From positions 1,116,001 through 1,180,000 of the forward strand of contig RCAB01000001.1 in NCBI GenBank assembly GCA_003640385.1: DNA of 64,000 nt, given 5' to 3'. Numbering within the stretch: the first letter of the stretch is position 1; every line of letters starts with the position of its first letter. Source of the stretch: Setaria digitata. Its lineage: Eukaryota; Nematoda; Chromadorea; Rhabditida; Setariidae. Shown here piece by piece: positions 25,601-37,434 of this stretch. A program made the position numbers and the translations under genes. The notes beneath the pieces were generated by a model. The model was not told the DNA's origin. It saw nothing but the letters and a program-made list of their open reading frames with translations, and made no database searches.

Positions 25601-28011
25601 TTTAAGCAATTTACAAAAGTTTTAGTATAGTACATCGTAAGGCAGCTTGAAAAACAGTTTGTTTTAGGTATTTCAATGTTTGTGCTGAAGAGGCTGCGTA
25701 TATAAATGAGAGTGTCCACAGTACGGAATGTTGGTATAGGATGAATACTGCAGTTGAATTAAGTAATCCAACGCTTGATAAAGTTCAGGTTAGTATCTTC
25801 CAGACATATTTCGAAGGGATTTTCCATAATTTAGTATTTTTCGACTGAGAATGACAAAAATTTTTCATTTCGTATTGCTTATAAGTAATTCATAGAAGAT
25901 TGTAGGCATGAACTACTTTAATTTTATTGAGGATATTACTATTTTAACTTTAAAATTTCGTCTCACTTCTAAATTTTGCTGTATATTCTGCAGAAGCATG
26001 CTTATCAGAAGATGGTGTTTGATTCCGTGCGGTTTTCTAGGGTTGGTACATGGATGAGCGTCAGCGTGCGATCAAAGTTGCATTAACGATGATGTTTGAA
26101 CAGCATCCTCCACTCATGAGGGCTTTACTAGATACGGGAGATGCATTGCTGGTTTACTGCTCGAGGTATTCGTCACTAGAAGCTGAACTCACTATTGGCA
26201 TGAGAGAACGAGATTTACGTGCTTGGCTGGCACAAATTGACATCGATACAAGACAGGTTGTAGCATGCACAGCGTTCTCTACAAGTATTAAATATTAAAA
26301 TTTTAAGCTGAAAGACAGAAATATATCAAATATGAACTGTTGGTTGAAATTTTTAAAATATCAGATTTTGGAAATTGCTTGTATCATAATGCGCAAATTG
26401 ATGCGCCATACATTCATTAAAATTCAACATGACTATTATATTATATTGAGAATTGAAATGAAAATATTATGAGAATGAAGAGATTAACACCATGTTGAAT
26501 TTTTAAAATGAACTTACACTAATGTTCATTTTATTACAGCTTTTTGACTCGACAGTTCGTCCGCTGGCGTTTCGGCCTCCATATCTCGGTGGAAATCGAT
26601 TAGGATTAATCTTGATGGAAATAAGACGAGAATTTATGTTGCGTGGAGTTTTTCCGCAGCAACTTCCTGAACTCCAGATTGGTGTTGAGGCGGTTTGTTT
26701 TTGCAGGATGTAAAATTTATACAGTCATGCGGAATTAATATTTTTAATTCTTTTGCTCGTAACTTTCAGGTCCTTGGTTCTGAATCACCGGCTGAAAATT
26801 ACGTATCAGTTTATCCATTTGATGTATTAGATCCTGACAATTTCTCAGCGCTTTGGACAAGTAAAGATTGTCTTGTGCTTAATTCCCTGATGAACTCTTT
26901 TTTTTCATAGTTTGATTCTGACAGTTCACTTTTATAATTCAGCTAATCAGTGACATCAATTTCAGTAGCTGAGTTGCAAGGATCCATTCTAGATCTTATT
27001 ACTTAATTTATTTTGTAGTTCATTCTACGTTGTCCACATGGTAAATTTTTTCCCTAAGTGTCAAACAGTACCACTGGAAAAGCAACCCTTTTCAGTCGAA
27101 GTGAAGGTAATCATCAATTACAGATCCATTTTTGTTGCTCGCGAAGCAAAACAAAGATAGTGAACTTTGGACGCAAGCAAATTCGATTAAGCTGGCACCA
27201 AAGTTAATATCGATCAATGAAACAACACTTTCTGCTATAGTTGAGGGTAGGCACATAATTTGATCGGGTGATACTGCTTTATTTCAGAAATCGGAATGTT
27301 TTCCATACATTTCTTGGTAAGCGGTAACAAGATATATTATTCTCTTTTATTTATAATATTAAGCTTTCAGATGTTTTCTAACTTGAATTTTTTAGAGTTG
27401 GATATTATGGAAAAAGTTACAGAGGAGGATCTGGAAAACTATTCAGTTGAAGATCTTCGTGCTGTTTTCGTCCGCTTAGCCCTTCGAATGCGAAATCGTT
27501 TGGCTGAAACTGAGGCACAACAAAGCGAAATGAATCTTCTAGCCAGAGAAATTACTGCAATGCAAAATATGAGGCGGTAAATAACTTATATGGAATAGAC
27601 TAAAGGAATGAGATATCACAATTTACTATTAAGACCGTAACTCAATCTAGTCAGAACTTCAATTTCAGAGCATTAGAAGAAAGAAAAGCACAGTTGGAAG
27701 GTCCCACGCCGGAACGAAGGGAAAAGAGAGAACCTCCAGCACCATTAGCACGAACAGAACTACCAGTACCTCTAATGCGTGGTTATTCTCCGCCTCGGAA
27801 GTGGGATGAGAAACGTAAGCCAACGCAGCGACGATACTCACCTCCTGATGAAAAGGTGTCTCGGCGGCGTAGCCCTGCTCGTCCAAAATCGCCCACTCAC
27901 GCATCTCGGAAATCATCACCTTCTTCAAAATCACCATCGAAACAACAGAAGGCAACGAAACCTCCTATTGACGAAAGTGAACTGTCTGATGGGGAAATCC
28001 TAAGCGACTGA
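22632..28011 (+). CDS. Triple-NADAR protein with coiled-coil and SR-like tail
   Basis: Eighteen exons in phase, 897 residues: 22632-22720, 22794-22905, 22983-23109, 23200-23419, 23633-23762, 23841-23970, 24078-24148, 24500-24571, 24646-24855, 25091-25341, 25668-25788, 26041-26256, 26540-26692, 26770-26860, 27124-27246, 27288-27316, 27371-27576 and 27669-28011. NADAR domains (YbiA-like, formerly DUF1768) are known for hydrolysing N-glycosidic bonds; some remove ADP-ribose from guanine in nucleic acid. Unit 1 (about residues 1-182) has RYPSADHY, then LMDTKDALLIV and a final GHNQLGYFLMWLR. Unit 2 (227-400) is the most canonical: RPLSNYF, YRSVEHY (247-253), LLLSTGHALLI, DKAW, and GNKTGLLLMELR. 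Unit 3 (about 430-613) has SPTHY, LLDTGDALLV and GGNRLGLILMEIRR. Residues about 725-790 are charged and coiled-coil-like (begins EKVTEEDLENYSVEDL). The last 100 residues are rich in R, S, P and K (RRYSPP, SRRRSPARPKSP) and end ELSDGEILSD. The join between the NADAR part and the tail (exons 15-16) is less certain; the tail could be a second gene. Confidence 0.85.
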
Positions 28012-28056
28012 TTTGATTTTTTTTTATGTAATACTATCTTATGCTGACCTAATGAG

Positions 28057-28062
28057 AATAAA
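28057..28062 (+). terminator. Poly(A) signal AATAAA after the NADAR gene
   Basis: AATAAA lies 46 bp beyond the stop codon at 28009-28011. No similar hexamer was seen between the NADAR part and the SR-like tail, which mildly favours a single transcript. Confidence 0.5.
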
Positions 28063-28596
28063 AATGACTCTACATCCTTCCCTCCCTTCCGATACGATGG
28101 TTGCAGTAACAGATCTGGTTCTTCTCCTCTCTTCCCAGTATTTATAAAGTTTTCATAGAATGGAATTGTTTGAAAATGTCAGGATTTTCCGATCTCCTAT
28201 AAATTTCATTTTTGTACATATATGTTGTTGAACTTGTTGTTTCATGTTTTGTTGTTGCGAATTTAGCTCTGAATTTTATGAAGAATGAGTATCACAGTGG
28301 GAAACACATAACCAAATTAGAACTTCGGGGCATTGAGAAGCTGATCCAGTCCTCTCAGTTATCATTTGGTGAGAAGGAATCACATGAAACAATAGAACAT
28401 GTCGTACAGGAGTTTCAGGCTTCTCAATCTAATTTGGTTTTCGTTAATGTTGAAGTTCAGTTCACTTCTTAACAGCAATCATCTTAGGCAGGAATGTTTT
28501 GATCCATTTATGATGAAGTATTCGTAACCTCCAGCGATTTGATTTCAACAGTACATAGGGGAAGTACCGTAGAAAGACACATCAAGCTTGAAGAGA
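28063..28596. other. Convergent intergenic region
   Basis: Short space between the 3' ends of the plus-strand NADAR gene and the minus-strand zinc-finger gene. An 86-codon open frame near 28.2-28.5 kb has no supported exon boundaries and is probably UTR. Confidence 0.4.
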
Positions 28597-29898
28597 TCAA
28601 ATCCCTTTATTCCTCCATCCAGTAAGATCGACGTCAGAATCATCATCATCGCTTAACTGTTCTGCCACTAGAGGTTCCCTGTCTTTTTTGCTTTTAACTG
28701 CCACAGTGCTAAACAGTTGGTCTCGCCGCAGTTCTAAACGATTTACCCGTTTCCACTGGTCAATCTGCAAAACAAGCGCAACACACTTAGCGACCTGAGT
28801 AAGACTTTAACAAGGTTGAGAAGTGTGGTCGACAAAGCCAAATTTGAGAGCAAGAGTGTAAGCTATTAAGCAGGGAAAGTACCTGCTCATCAATAAGTTC
28901 AATATCATGTTCGATGGCTACCACATGTTCTTCATTTTCTTCACGATGTTCCTCCTCCTGTTTTGCTTCGTCCAACTCTCTCATGAAATCTATATATTCT
29001 TGTTCTATATTTGCTTGCTTCTCTATGGTTTCAACAACCTGAAATATACTGCAGCTCAGTGCGATCTTACCAGGTAACTGTTATGAAACAAGAAACAAAC
29101 TTGCCGTCAAAACACTGAAGTCAGGTACAGATCAAAGGTTCGTGAAAACCAAAAAGCACTAAGGCAATAGCAATAACAGAGTCTAGATTTTAATCTAGTC
29201 TACTTGGAACTAACTGGTTCAGCTTTGAATACCCTAAGGGTACTCACTGGTTTCCCTTTAACACACATGGTAAAATTCCCAGTTTCTAAACATCTAAGTA
29301 ATTTAGCTTACTCTGCTGTTCAGCTTTTCGTCCTCGAAAAAACCTTCCGGTACTCCCTTGATTACAGTTCCTTTACGAGCATGTTTCGTATTGCTTTCCA
29401 TCGTTCTTGACATTGAACTTTTCTCCCACGGGACACTTCCATTAAGATCTTTCGAAATTGACTCCTTTACATCCTCTTAAAAAAATGAAAATGGCTAAGG
29501 CATAGAAGTTTCTAATGAAAGTAAACCAATTAAAGCATGTTAACCTTTCAGTTTCTTAGATGGCGTCGTCGAAAGAGATGTCGTTGGCTCTTCTGCATTT
29601 CGTTTTGCTGTGTGACTGTTCTTGAAGTAGGCAACATTTCCTCGATGTTTCCGACCATTTGAATGAGCTATCCATAGTTTGCTTTTCACCTTAGATTTGG
29701 ATAATTAACTCGCCTTCTGCTCATATATGAAAGTAGGAACTCACATGCCCATATAACTAGTATAACTAGGCCAAAGTTGTTTCTGTCATGCGGAAAGTGG
29801 CTAACCTGTGTGTTGCAAATGATACAGAGGAGACAACCGTTATCGAGAGTTCTCGCAATCGCAGGATGAATCTTCGCTGTGTCCGACCCCGCATTCAT
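28597..29898 (-). CDS. ZNF830-like zinc-finger protein
   Basis: Nuclear C2H2-type protein related to vertebrate ZNF830 (a spliceosome-associated factor linked to pre-mRNA processing and genome stability). Five exons in phase: 29898-29806, 29689-29545, 29475-29312, 29038-28883 and 28764-28597, 241 residues. The start is the first ATG (MNAGSDTAKIHPAIAR). The single zinc finger is split by intron 1: CIICNTQ joins VKSKLWIAHSNGRKHRGNV, giving C-x2-C and H-x5-H. The middle has the family phrase KGVPEGFFEDEKLNSR. A long acidic coiled coil follows (IEQEYIDFMRELDEAKQEEE), then IDQWKRVNRLELRRDQL and an acidic C-terminus ending LTGWRNKGI, which resembles the ZNF830 end. It is shorter than the roughly 370-residue human protein. 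It is divergent from TAF7. Confidence 0.85.
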
Positions 29899-30136
29899 CC
29901 CCCACGTCTAATACAAATTCGCCGACGGATTCGTAGCTGTTCGGCCAACCGCTATTTACAGCAAGGTATTGGGGTAAGTTGAAAAGGTGGCGAATATGGA
30001 GGGAAGGATGGGTGAGGGCATGTCACTTGAATTCTCGTACTCTTTCGAAGGCAGGAAGAATGGCAGACTCATTGTCATTATGTTCTCTCTTCTGGATTAT
30101 GTTTATTTTGTTTAGCATATTTCCCATCACTCCGCA
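29899..30136. promoter_or_regulatory. Bidirectional promoter region, ZNF830-like / TAF7
   Basis: Only 238 bp separate the start codons of two head-to-head housekeeping-type genes, so both 5' UTRs and core promoters must lie here or overlap. The segment is less AT-rich than the surrounding introns. No TATA box or known operator was identified. Confidence 0.55.
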
Positions 30137-31546
30137 ATGTCAGCGGGTTCATCCAGAATATTGGCTAAAAAGGTGCCTCAGCGTGTTGTCGATGTAGCGG
30201 AGGAAGTACAGGACTGGGAGAATCATATTATTCTAAGGTTTCCCGACAATGTTGCTTCAAGAGTTGGTAAGGCATACTATCTACTCGACATATTCTTTTT
30301 CTGAAAATCAAGGGAGAGGGTTTCAACTACAGGAAAAATGATTGATGAGTGTGGCGACAACGATCTTGCCATTGCTTTCCAGCCAGACATGAGAAACGCC
30401 ACTGTACAATTTCAGCAACAAATAATGTCTGCAAAATTATTTGATCTCCCCTGCGTGGTTGAGGTTAGTTAGTTCAGTAATTTAAGGAATATCAGATGAA
30501 CTGGTGTAACGTTTGGAAAAATGAAATGCGAACTGATTGAACTATAATCGCACTTCACTTATTTCTCTTGTAACGAATGGTGTTAGTAATAATCATTGTG
30601 ATATTGTTTCTTTTACTTGTTAAATGTGAATTTAAGAGCTATTGGATGCACGACATTTCTGTGAATGTTGTAGGCATAACTTGCTGGTCACTTACTAGCA
30701 AGTTTCTCTTCAAGTACGAGAAAATTATAGCATAGTCTGTTGAAATTAAAATACCGTCAGTCATTATGGGACAGTAACCAATAATAATTGTGATATTGTT
30801 TCTTTTAATTGTTAAATGTGAATTCCTTTTGATCATCCGTGTTTATGGACGTCTCGCTTTAAATTGTTTGACTGAATTCATATTAAAGGTAATGAAGACT
30901 ATCGATAAAAAGAATGTCTATAAGGTTGCGGACGCACCTCAGATTATGATCTGTTCGCATGATTTGCAACCCATCACTGAAACATCGCCTCAAGGTGATA
31001 CATCCAAGTCAAAACGTGAGAGAATGTGGCAGTGGCCGCATGGACGTATGTTTTTTTTTTTTTGTTTCATTTAAGGGTATTTTGAGTAAAATAAAGCACA
31101 AAATTTATCTTTAAATAAAATATAAATTCTACTGTTTATTTGATTTATTTCAGTTACTCCGCCAATGAAGAGTGTAAGAAAACGGCGTTTCCGTAAAACA
31201 AAAAAAAAAAAGTATATGGATGCACCTGAGGTTGAACGTGAACTCAAACGTCTTCTGAGGGCTGATATTGAAGCCACGTCAAGTAGATGGGAAGTAGGTA
31301 TAGTGTGTTGTAGCTTATTTTTATTTTAATTAGGTAGAATTTGTTTTTCTACTCTTCAAATTCAATTTATTTCTTATTTAGATTGTCACTCCTGAAGAAG
31401 ATACTAAAAAGCTGGAAACACCTCCAGTTCCTGTGGAAGCTCTTGTTCTTGGAGAAATTAGCAATTCGGACGATGAAGAGGTCCCAGTAAAGGAAGTTGC
31501 ACCTTCTTCTGCCATTCTGGAACATATTTCTAGAGATAGTTGTTAA
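30137..31546 (+). CDS. TFIID subunit TAF7
   Basis: TBP-associated factor 7 of the TFIID general transcription complex, which binds TAF1 and restrains its acetyltransferase activity. Five exons in phase: 30137-30266, 30333-30463, 30889-31045, 31154-31293 and 31382-31546, 240 residues. The conserved TAFII55 domain occupies most of it: [85 protein letters not shown] and SSRWE. The acidic C-terminal tail is short (about 53 residues). The start is the first in-frame ATG ([12 protein letters not shown]). The human protein is about 350 residues, mainly because of a longer tail. Confidence 0.95.
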
Positions 31547-33836
31547 ATTCACGGAATTCTATGACATTCTGCTGTTGTATTAATATTTATTCAATTCCAG
31601 GTGCAGTTTATCTATTGTTTCATATTTAACTTATATAAATTTGTTGCTTAAATTGCAAACTTCTCTGCTACCTAAAGGATTACCTTTTAAAATGAATGTA
31701 CAACTTTTGTCTGTTAATATTCAGTACTTAAACAAAATTTGAAGACAAATCGCTCATCGCTCATTTCTTTGAATGGGATTTAGCGTACAATTTATCCCAA
31801 CCTTGTTAACCTTTACCATCAGTTGCAGAGGAAACACTGATTCAAACGTTTCGATTCCTTTTTTTCTTGTGTTTTGATATTGCAGCTGAAAACCCTCTTT
31901 ATCTGGCCTTTTTTTTTTATAATGTCTACACTTTTTAATGATTGGCGTAATAAAGTTCTGAGTTTTATTTTGATTGATGAATTGTTTGTGTGAGAGGAGC
32001 AACATCATCAATTGTTGGTTTCTTAAGGTGACATTTGTTTGTTTTATAATATAGGATGTTCGTTTTCATATTGATGAGTGAGTAGATAGTTATTCTTATT
32101 ATTTTGCATTAAGCATCCTCTTACATGCAAATGACAAGCCAAATCATCTGTCCATTTCGTTTGTTCAGGTAAAATTTGGAATATATTGAATTTAATTTCT
32201 CTTGTCATTTTTTCGGATTAGGTTCTTTTTCAAGCGGGAAATATTAATGAATTATTCGATTTGTATCATTTTTACCCGCTTTTGGCATATATTTAAAAAT
32301 TGAAAACTTAGGATGTGGAGTTTCCATTGTTGGTTTTGCGGGTTGAAGGATGACGGGATTCATTGAATTTTATGTGATAAGAAACAATGAAGTAGACTGC
32401 TGTGTCGTGTGAAGATGACAGAAACGACAGGAATATAAGAAACAAAGGAGATGCAACTTATTTTGTAGGGACCAAGTGTGATTGCCGAATTGTTTTTTTC
32501 TTCAGATAGCTCTCTGTCGTACTCTGTTCTCGTTCTGTTCTTATTATGTTTGATAAGAAGGAAAAATTCAAATATATTTTATACTATTACTATTGGCACC
32601 ACAGGACCTGCGAATAACACTGGAGTAATGTACAACAGTTTTGTCTTGAAATCCATAAAGAGTAAAAGTAGTGTGATGCAAACTTTATCGTTTTATAAAT
32701 CTCTAATGTAGCGTTTTATCTTTCGCATTTAAAACCGTATCGAATATTTTTAATACTATTTTGCATGCAAGTATATTTCATGTTTGTAGATTTTGTCATT
32801 TGTTAACTTGCACCTGTCGTTTTACTTGACCCTTATTCTTGTAACAACACCGTTCAATATTCAGGATATAATTTAGATGCGTAATATTTGTTCCTAGTGG
32901 ACCATTAAGCGTCAGCAATAGGTAGCTAAGGAAAGAAATTATAATTTGTTTAGACACAATTTTTAATTTTCTAGAGACTGATTTAATGCTGTTAGATTTT
33001 TAGTTTTTTGCTTGTGTACTGTCGTTCTTTTGACTAGTTTAATTTACAGTTGCAAATTCAAAATTTCTCGCCTTTTACAGTTTTGAAGGTATCAACCTTA
33101 GCTTCTGAATGTGGAGACTGTTGTCATCAGACTGATTTATTATTACACTGCGGAAGTTTTCATGGATGTCGTACAAAATTTTCGTAGGAAATAGAATGGT
33201 ACCGTATTAATTTGAAAATTTTGTCATGTAGCTAAAGAGACGAAATTAATATCTCGTCACATGTGGGGATGCAAGATAAAAATGAGATTCAGAAGATTTT
33301 TGCAAGATAAATTTGATTTTCATCTGATATCAGCGTTTATAAGTTGATAGCTGACTCGTACCAACATTCTTCGTACGCATATTTATTCATCCATGCTGTA
33401 TTGTAAATGTGTAAACGCTACATTCGGCTAACTTGAGAGTTACTTTAAACTAGGTACTGTGCTCTTAACTTCCTTAAATGATCGACGTAAGAAAGGGACC
33501 AATACACTTATCCTCTGGAACATGAGATTATGCATTTTGAACTATGGAATATGTTCATTTCTGAAAGGTAGAATAAAGAGGTGAAATGAATTTAGAGAGC
33601 TTGTTCATAACATTGTTTATAATATCTGCTAGTGTTAGTTATACCAGTTATATCACAGAACTCCCAGAATAGATGAGTTGCGGCTGTGGTGTCTGCTCTC
33701 TCTATTAATAAGTCAACATTTTAAATAGAAAATAAAGGTTTTTTTCTTATTTATTGTAGTAGTACGCATTTGCATAATTTTGCGAAAAAAAAATTTTTTT
33801 GCATCTGCTAAAAGACATTAAATATTTCCTATCTAG
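31547..33836. other. Intergenic region downstream of TAF7
   Basis: AT-rich sequence with short open frames only. A coding-looking stretch near 33.1 kb (open for about 27 codons, with IRLIYYYTAEVFMD) might be an exon of the unidentified segment that follows, but no splice pair was fixed. Confidence 0.35.
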
Positions 33837-34234
33837 AAGATTCGAGATTGGACTAGCTTGTGCAGTGCCCACTGTTGAGACTGGACTTCCTAAAAAGGTT
33901 AGATCGGTGGTTCATTCTGCTCGTTGAGCTCTATATGTCGTTTGTTGAGCGGTCACTCTGCGGTTGAGAATTTCTGAGAGCTGTGTCATTAGCTTGGTGT
34001 GGCAGATAAGCCAGTCCGGCTCGTTAAGCCTCATTTCAATTTCAAACCTTTCGCTGATGAAGCTTTCTACCCAGAAGAACAGCAGGGTACCAAGAATCTT
34101 CCCGCTACTGTTTCTGTTCAGCTGTCTCAAATTGTTATACCATTCCATGCCTTTGCTTCTTGCTCAAATTTGCATTTCAGTGGTGCTGCTCGATCTTTTC
34201 CGATCAGATTTCTTGTAATTCTTTTAGGACAGAA
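33837..34234 (+). CDS. Two unidentified phase-compatible exons
   Basis: Exon 33837-33897 follows a TTTCCTATCTAG acceptor and reads RFEIGLACAVPTVETGLPKK to a GT donor in phase 0. Exon 33993-34234 follows CATTAG and opens in phase 0: LGVADKPVRLVKPHFNFKPF, then ADEAFYPEEQQGTKNLPATV, ending LVILLGQ before a consensus donor AA|GTAAGT. Base composition is visibly less AT-rich than the flanks, and codon choice is unremarkable for a gene. Neither the start nor the 3' continuation was found, and I recognise no family. The minus strand is also open across much of it, so strand assignment rests on the matched splice sites. Confidence 0.4.
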
Positions 34235-34583
34235 GTAAGTTGACTTCCATTTGAAGTGACTTGAAGTTCTGGACAGCGTGCTGGTTTTTATAAGGAACCA
34301 TGAATACGGGGGAATCTTCTGTATTACTTATGAGTAAGAGTTTTAACTAGAAGTAATTAGTGCACATCTGTTAATGAAATGAGAATGAAATAGGACTGAT
34401 GCAGTCAACATCAACATTGGCTTTGCTCATCTCGAAACTGTCAGCAACCAATAGTAATTAGTTCAATTGTTTAGAAGAGAAGGAATGAAACGTTCGATCG
34501 TCATCAACAGTTGCCGTAGTTGTTATCTGAATACCGGCTCTACCGTTCTCTGTCGTTCTTGTTACTCTCGTCGTCTTTCGCAG

Positions 34584-34609
34584 ATTATTCGTCACCTGTG
34601 ACGAATAAT
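34584..34609. repeat. Perfect 12-bp inverted repeat with 2-nt spacer
   Basis: ATTATTCGTCAC, two bases (CT), then GTGACGAATAAT: the arms are exact reverse complements. It could extrude as a hairpin or be a dimeric protein-binding site. It lies in a region with no supported gene. Confidence 0.75.
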
Positions 34610-37434
34610 ACCTGTGCTGGTTATTATCCTGCTTTGCAGTATGAGTGTTATTTGTTGTTTCTGCAGTCGATCGCATGAGCATGACACTTTCCTTCTCTTA
34701 GACGATCGCAGCGCTGTAGACGAATTTCTCTCCTTTCATCTTCCATTTCCAGTCTCTGATAAACAGCCACAATTTTAATTCATCTGGCTCTGTACATCGA
34801 GATGACTTTCCTCTCTGTCTTTTTAAGATGAAATTTCCCATGTCATTTAGGAATAGAAACAGTAGTTAAAGAGGGAGCCATCAATATCTACTTGCCTGAA
34901 CTGTGTTACTCTTGTCTGGTTCCGGTCCGTTCTTTAATGTAAAAATATTTCATTCAGGTGGTTTTTATTCTCTTCATTTACTTTTTTCAAATCACCTCGT
35001 TTTCCACATACTTCCCTCCCTGTCTGGTCTTCTTTCATCTATGGAAATATTGAATTCTTTTGCTTGTTTATTAAAAAAAAAACCTACTGATTAATACTTT
35101 GGATTGTTAGCATTTTAGAATATTAGCAGCGAAATCCTAACATAAAAGTTTCAAAAGTGCACTTTCGTGTGGGCTGTTCACTGAAACTATTAACGATTAA
35201 TTAAACTTCATTGTTTTCATTTTTTTTTCTTTTGTTCCTCTACTTCTGCTTTTAAATTACTAGCCATTCAGATTATCATTCAACGCTTCATCGGAATTAT
35301 CCCTGTCTTGAGGTAGGAGAATTGATATTGTTTTAGGACAAGTCTCATTTCATGTTTTAGTGTTGTTCTGAAAATTTGATAATTATACAAAATCAAGTAA
35401 GTACTCAGTCGGAGAGTTATCCTTGGAAGTTGGAATCAATTCTTAATCTTTGAAGCATCATGTTTGAGCTAGTTTTAGATTGATTAACTTAACGCGCCGT
35501 CTGTAAATTTTCAGTATTCTCGTGATTGATCCGATATAATAAGCCAAGTATCCCATTCCGGGTGGCTGCATCCACTTCTTTACAGTATGGTTTCAGGCAT
35601 TTCGGGCTGATTTGTACTGATTGTGGCTGAGTCAATCAATCGATCATTCTGGACTAGTATGCATTTATAATGTTTTCTCTGCAGGTATAAAAATATACGG
35701 TAAACATCATCGCAGTGAATTGATTTGTTTTAGCAGTCCGTGGTATTTCTCGCGTATCTATCTATATGTTGCGACAGTGTCAATGGCCTAATGTTGAAAG
35801 TAAATTCTTCGAGTATCAGGTGCTAATTGTAGGTGGGTTCGACCATGGAGGTACCATGCAGCAGTGCAACAGTGAGGAATTATTAGAGCACGGCTGGCGC
35901 ATTTCTGGAACATTACTATTTTTTGAGGGTCCGATAATGTGAATGGTATTTGTTTGTTAAAATCAGTCAGCTTGATTCGTCAATTCCCTACCTGGAACAA
36001 GTCACGGTTATAGCAGACAAGCACATCTCTACTGCATGTCTGCTATGAATTTTGAATTTGAAATCTTAATTCAGTTTTATGTTTTCCAAAATAAAGGAGA
36101 GAAAAAATGAATATGAATGGGTTGTTTAATTAAAATTGATGACTGCTATTTAACTTGTTTCCAAGCTGTTGATTTCAAGAACTTAATTTCATCGTTTTCT
36201 AGTCTTCATTTCAAATCGCCGTTTTTCTTCCGCATTCCAAAAGCTATAAATTAGTAAGCTACTGTTGTTTTTTTTTTGTATATATGTTATTTTTTATTAT
36301 TTTGCCTAGTTTTTAAAAGATTTTTTTCCTCAAAAATTTTCAAGAGAGTTTTACTTGTTGCTGAGAATGTGAAAAAAATAGATTAAGGTGAAATAAGGTT
36401 AATTTTTCTTTACAGTTTTATTGTATGGGTCACAGCTAAGGAATCCATCAGGCTTATTATAATTTTTATGGTAGAAATATTTCATTTTTTCTTTAGAAAT
36501 CGGCTACTTCAGAAACTTAAAGAGACTTTATCAACGTGACCGAAAATTCAGCTAGAGGAGAATCTTGCTAATTTGCTGTTTAAGGTTGCTGTGTAGATAG
36601 TTTTCCTTTTTCTTAAAACTATTTTTCTATTTAGAAGGTGCTTAACAATAAGTTTGAAACTTATTGGATCCGGAAAGTAGAATTCTCTTTCTTCTGTTTT
36701 GCTTTTTAGAGCTGTTTAACATATTTTGCTAGAAAATGAAGTTCTGAAACAAAAAACTCATAAATTGTCTACTATTCATAAGTGTAATCTGTTCTCAATG
36801 GGTGGGTAGTTGCTAAAGTAATCGAAGAGGCATCGCATTGGAAAGGGAGAAACGCTTCGATAAAAAGATAATTATTAAAAACTTTTCGAAAATTCATTAC
36901 ATTCAATCAATATAATTTAAAATTTCTCCAATTAGTGCTCAGCGAGGTCTATAACATAGTATGAAAGAATTTTATTTATTTGTTTAGCTTAGGATAAAAT
37001 TTAGTATTTCTTATAATGAAATGAGGAAAACTTTTCAGTCCTGTTCTACTATTGCAAATCCTGTGGAAGGTGGTATTCTGGATGTACTAAAACATAAGGC
37101 AAAATGTTTTGGATCATTTATGTAAAAATGTGTCATTGGTAAAATTCCCCTGTCCGAATCATACTTTCTTGATAGTGCGGATTATTGTACTTTATAAACC
37201 TATTTATCTCTCCGCGTATAGCTTCGGTAATTGTGGAATTTTCCTTCCATGGAAAACATGCTTGCTGATGAGGAGTATTTTTAGCATCAAGTTTTTATCA
37301 TGCAGTTGAAATCTACAAACAAATTAGGTCTAATGTTCATCTTGCTAACATCTATCTATATGTGAACAGCACGAGCACGCATCTGTGTTTCAGGCTTGCA
37401 ATGGAGACGTATTTTATGCCATAGGCTGTCAGCA
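34610..37434. other. Upstream region of the sulfotransferase gene
   Basis: About 2.8 kb with no supported coding exon. A TGTTTCAG acceptor just before 37394 suggests either trans-splicing or an upstream non-coding exon for the sulfotransferase. Confidence 0.4.

Noticed and set aside
25991..26040. Extending a NADAR-gene exon upstream to the CTGCAG acceptor at 25993
   Set aside because: It shifts the frame relative to the clear NADAR sequence after 26041, and a separate short exon would require a 26-bp intron. The TTTTCTAG acceptor at 26040 keeps phase.
27007..27123. Alternative ending of the NADAR gene through an exon at about 26965-27006 with an early stop
   Set aside because: It is phase-compatible but would cut off an exon (27124-27246) that also joins in phase and is more coding-like. 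Kept only as a possible isoform.
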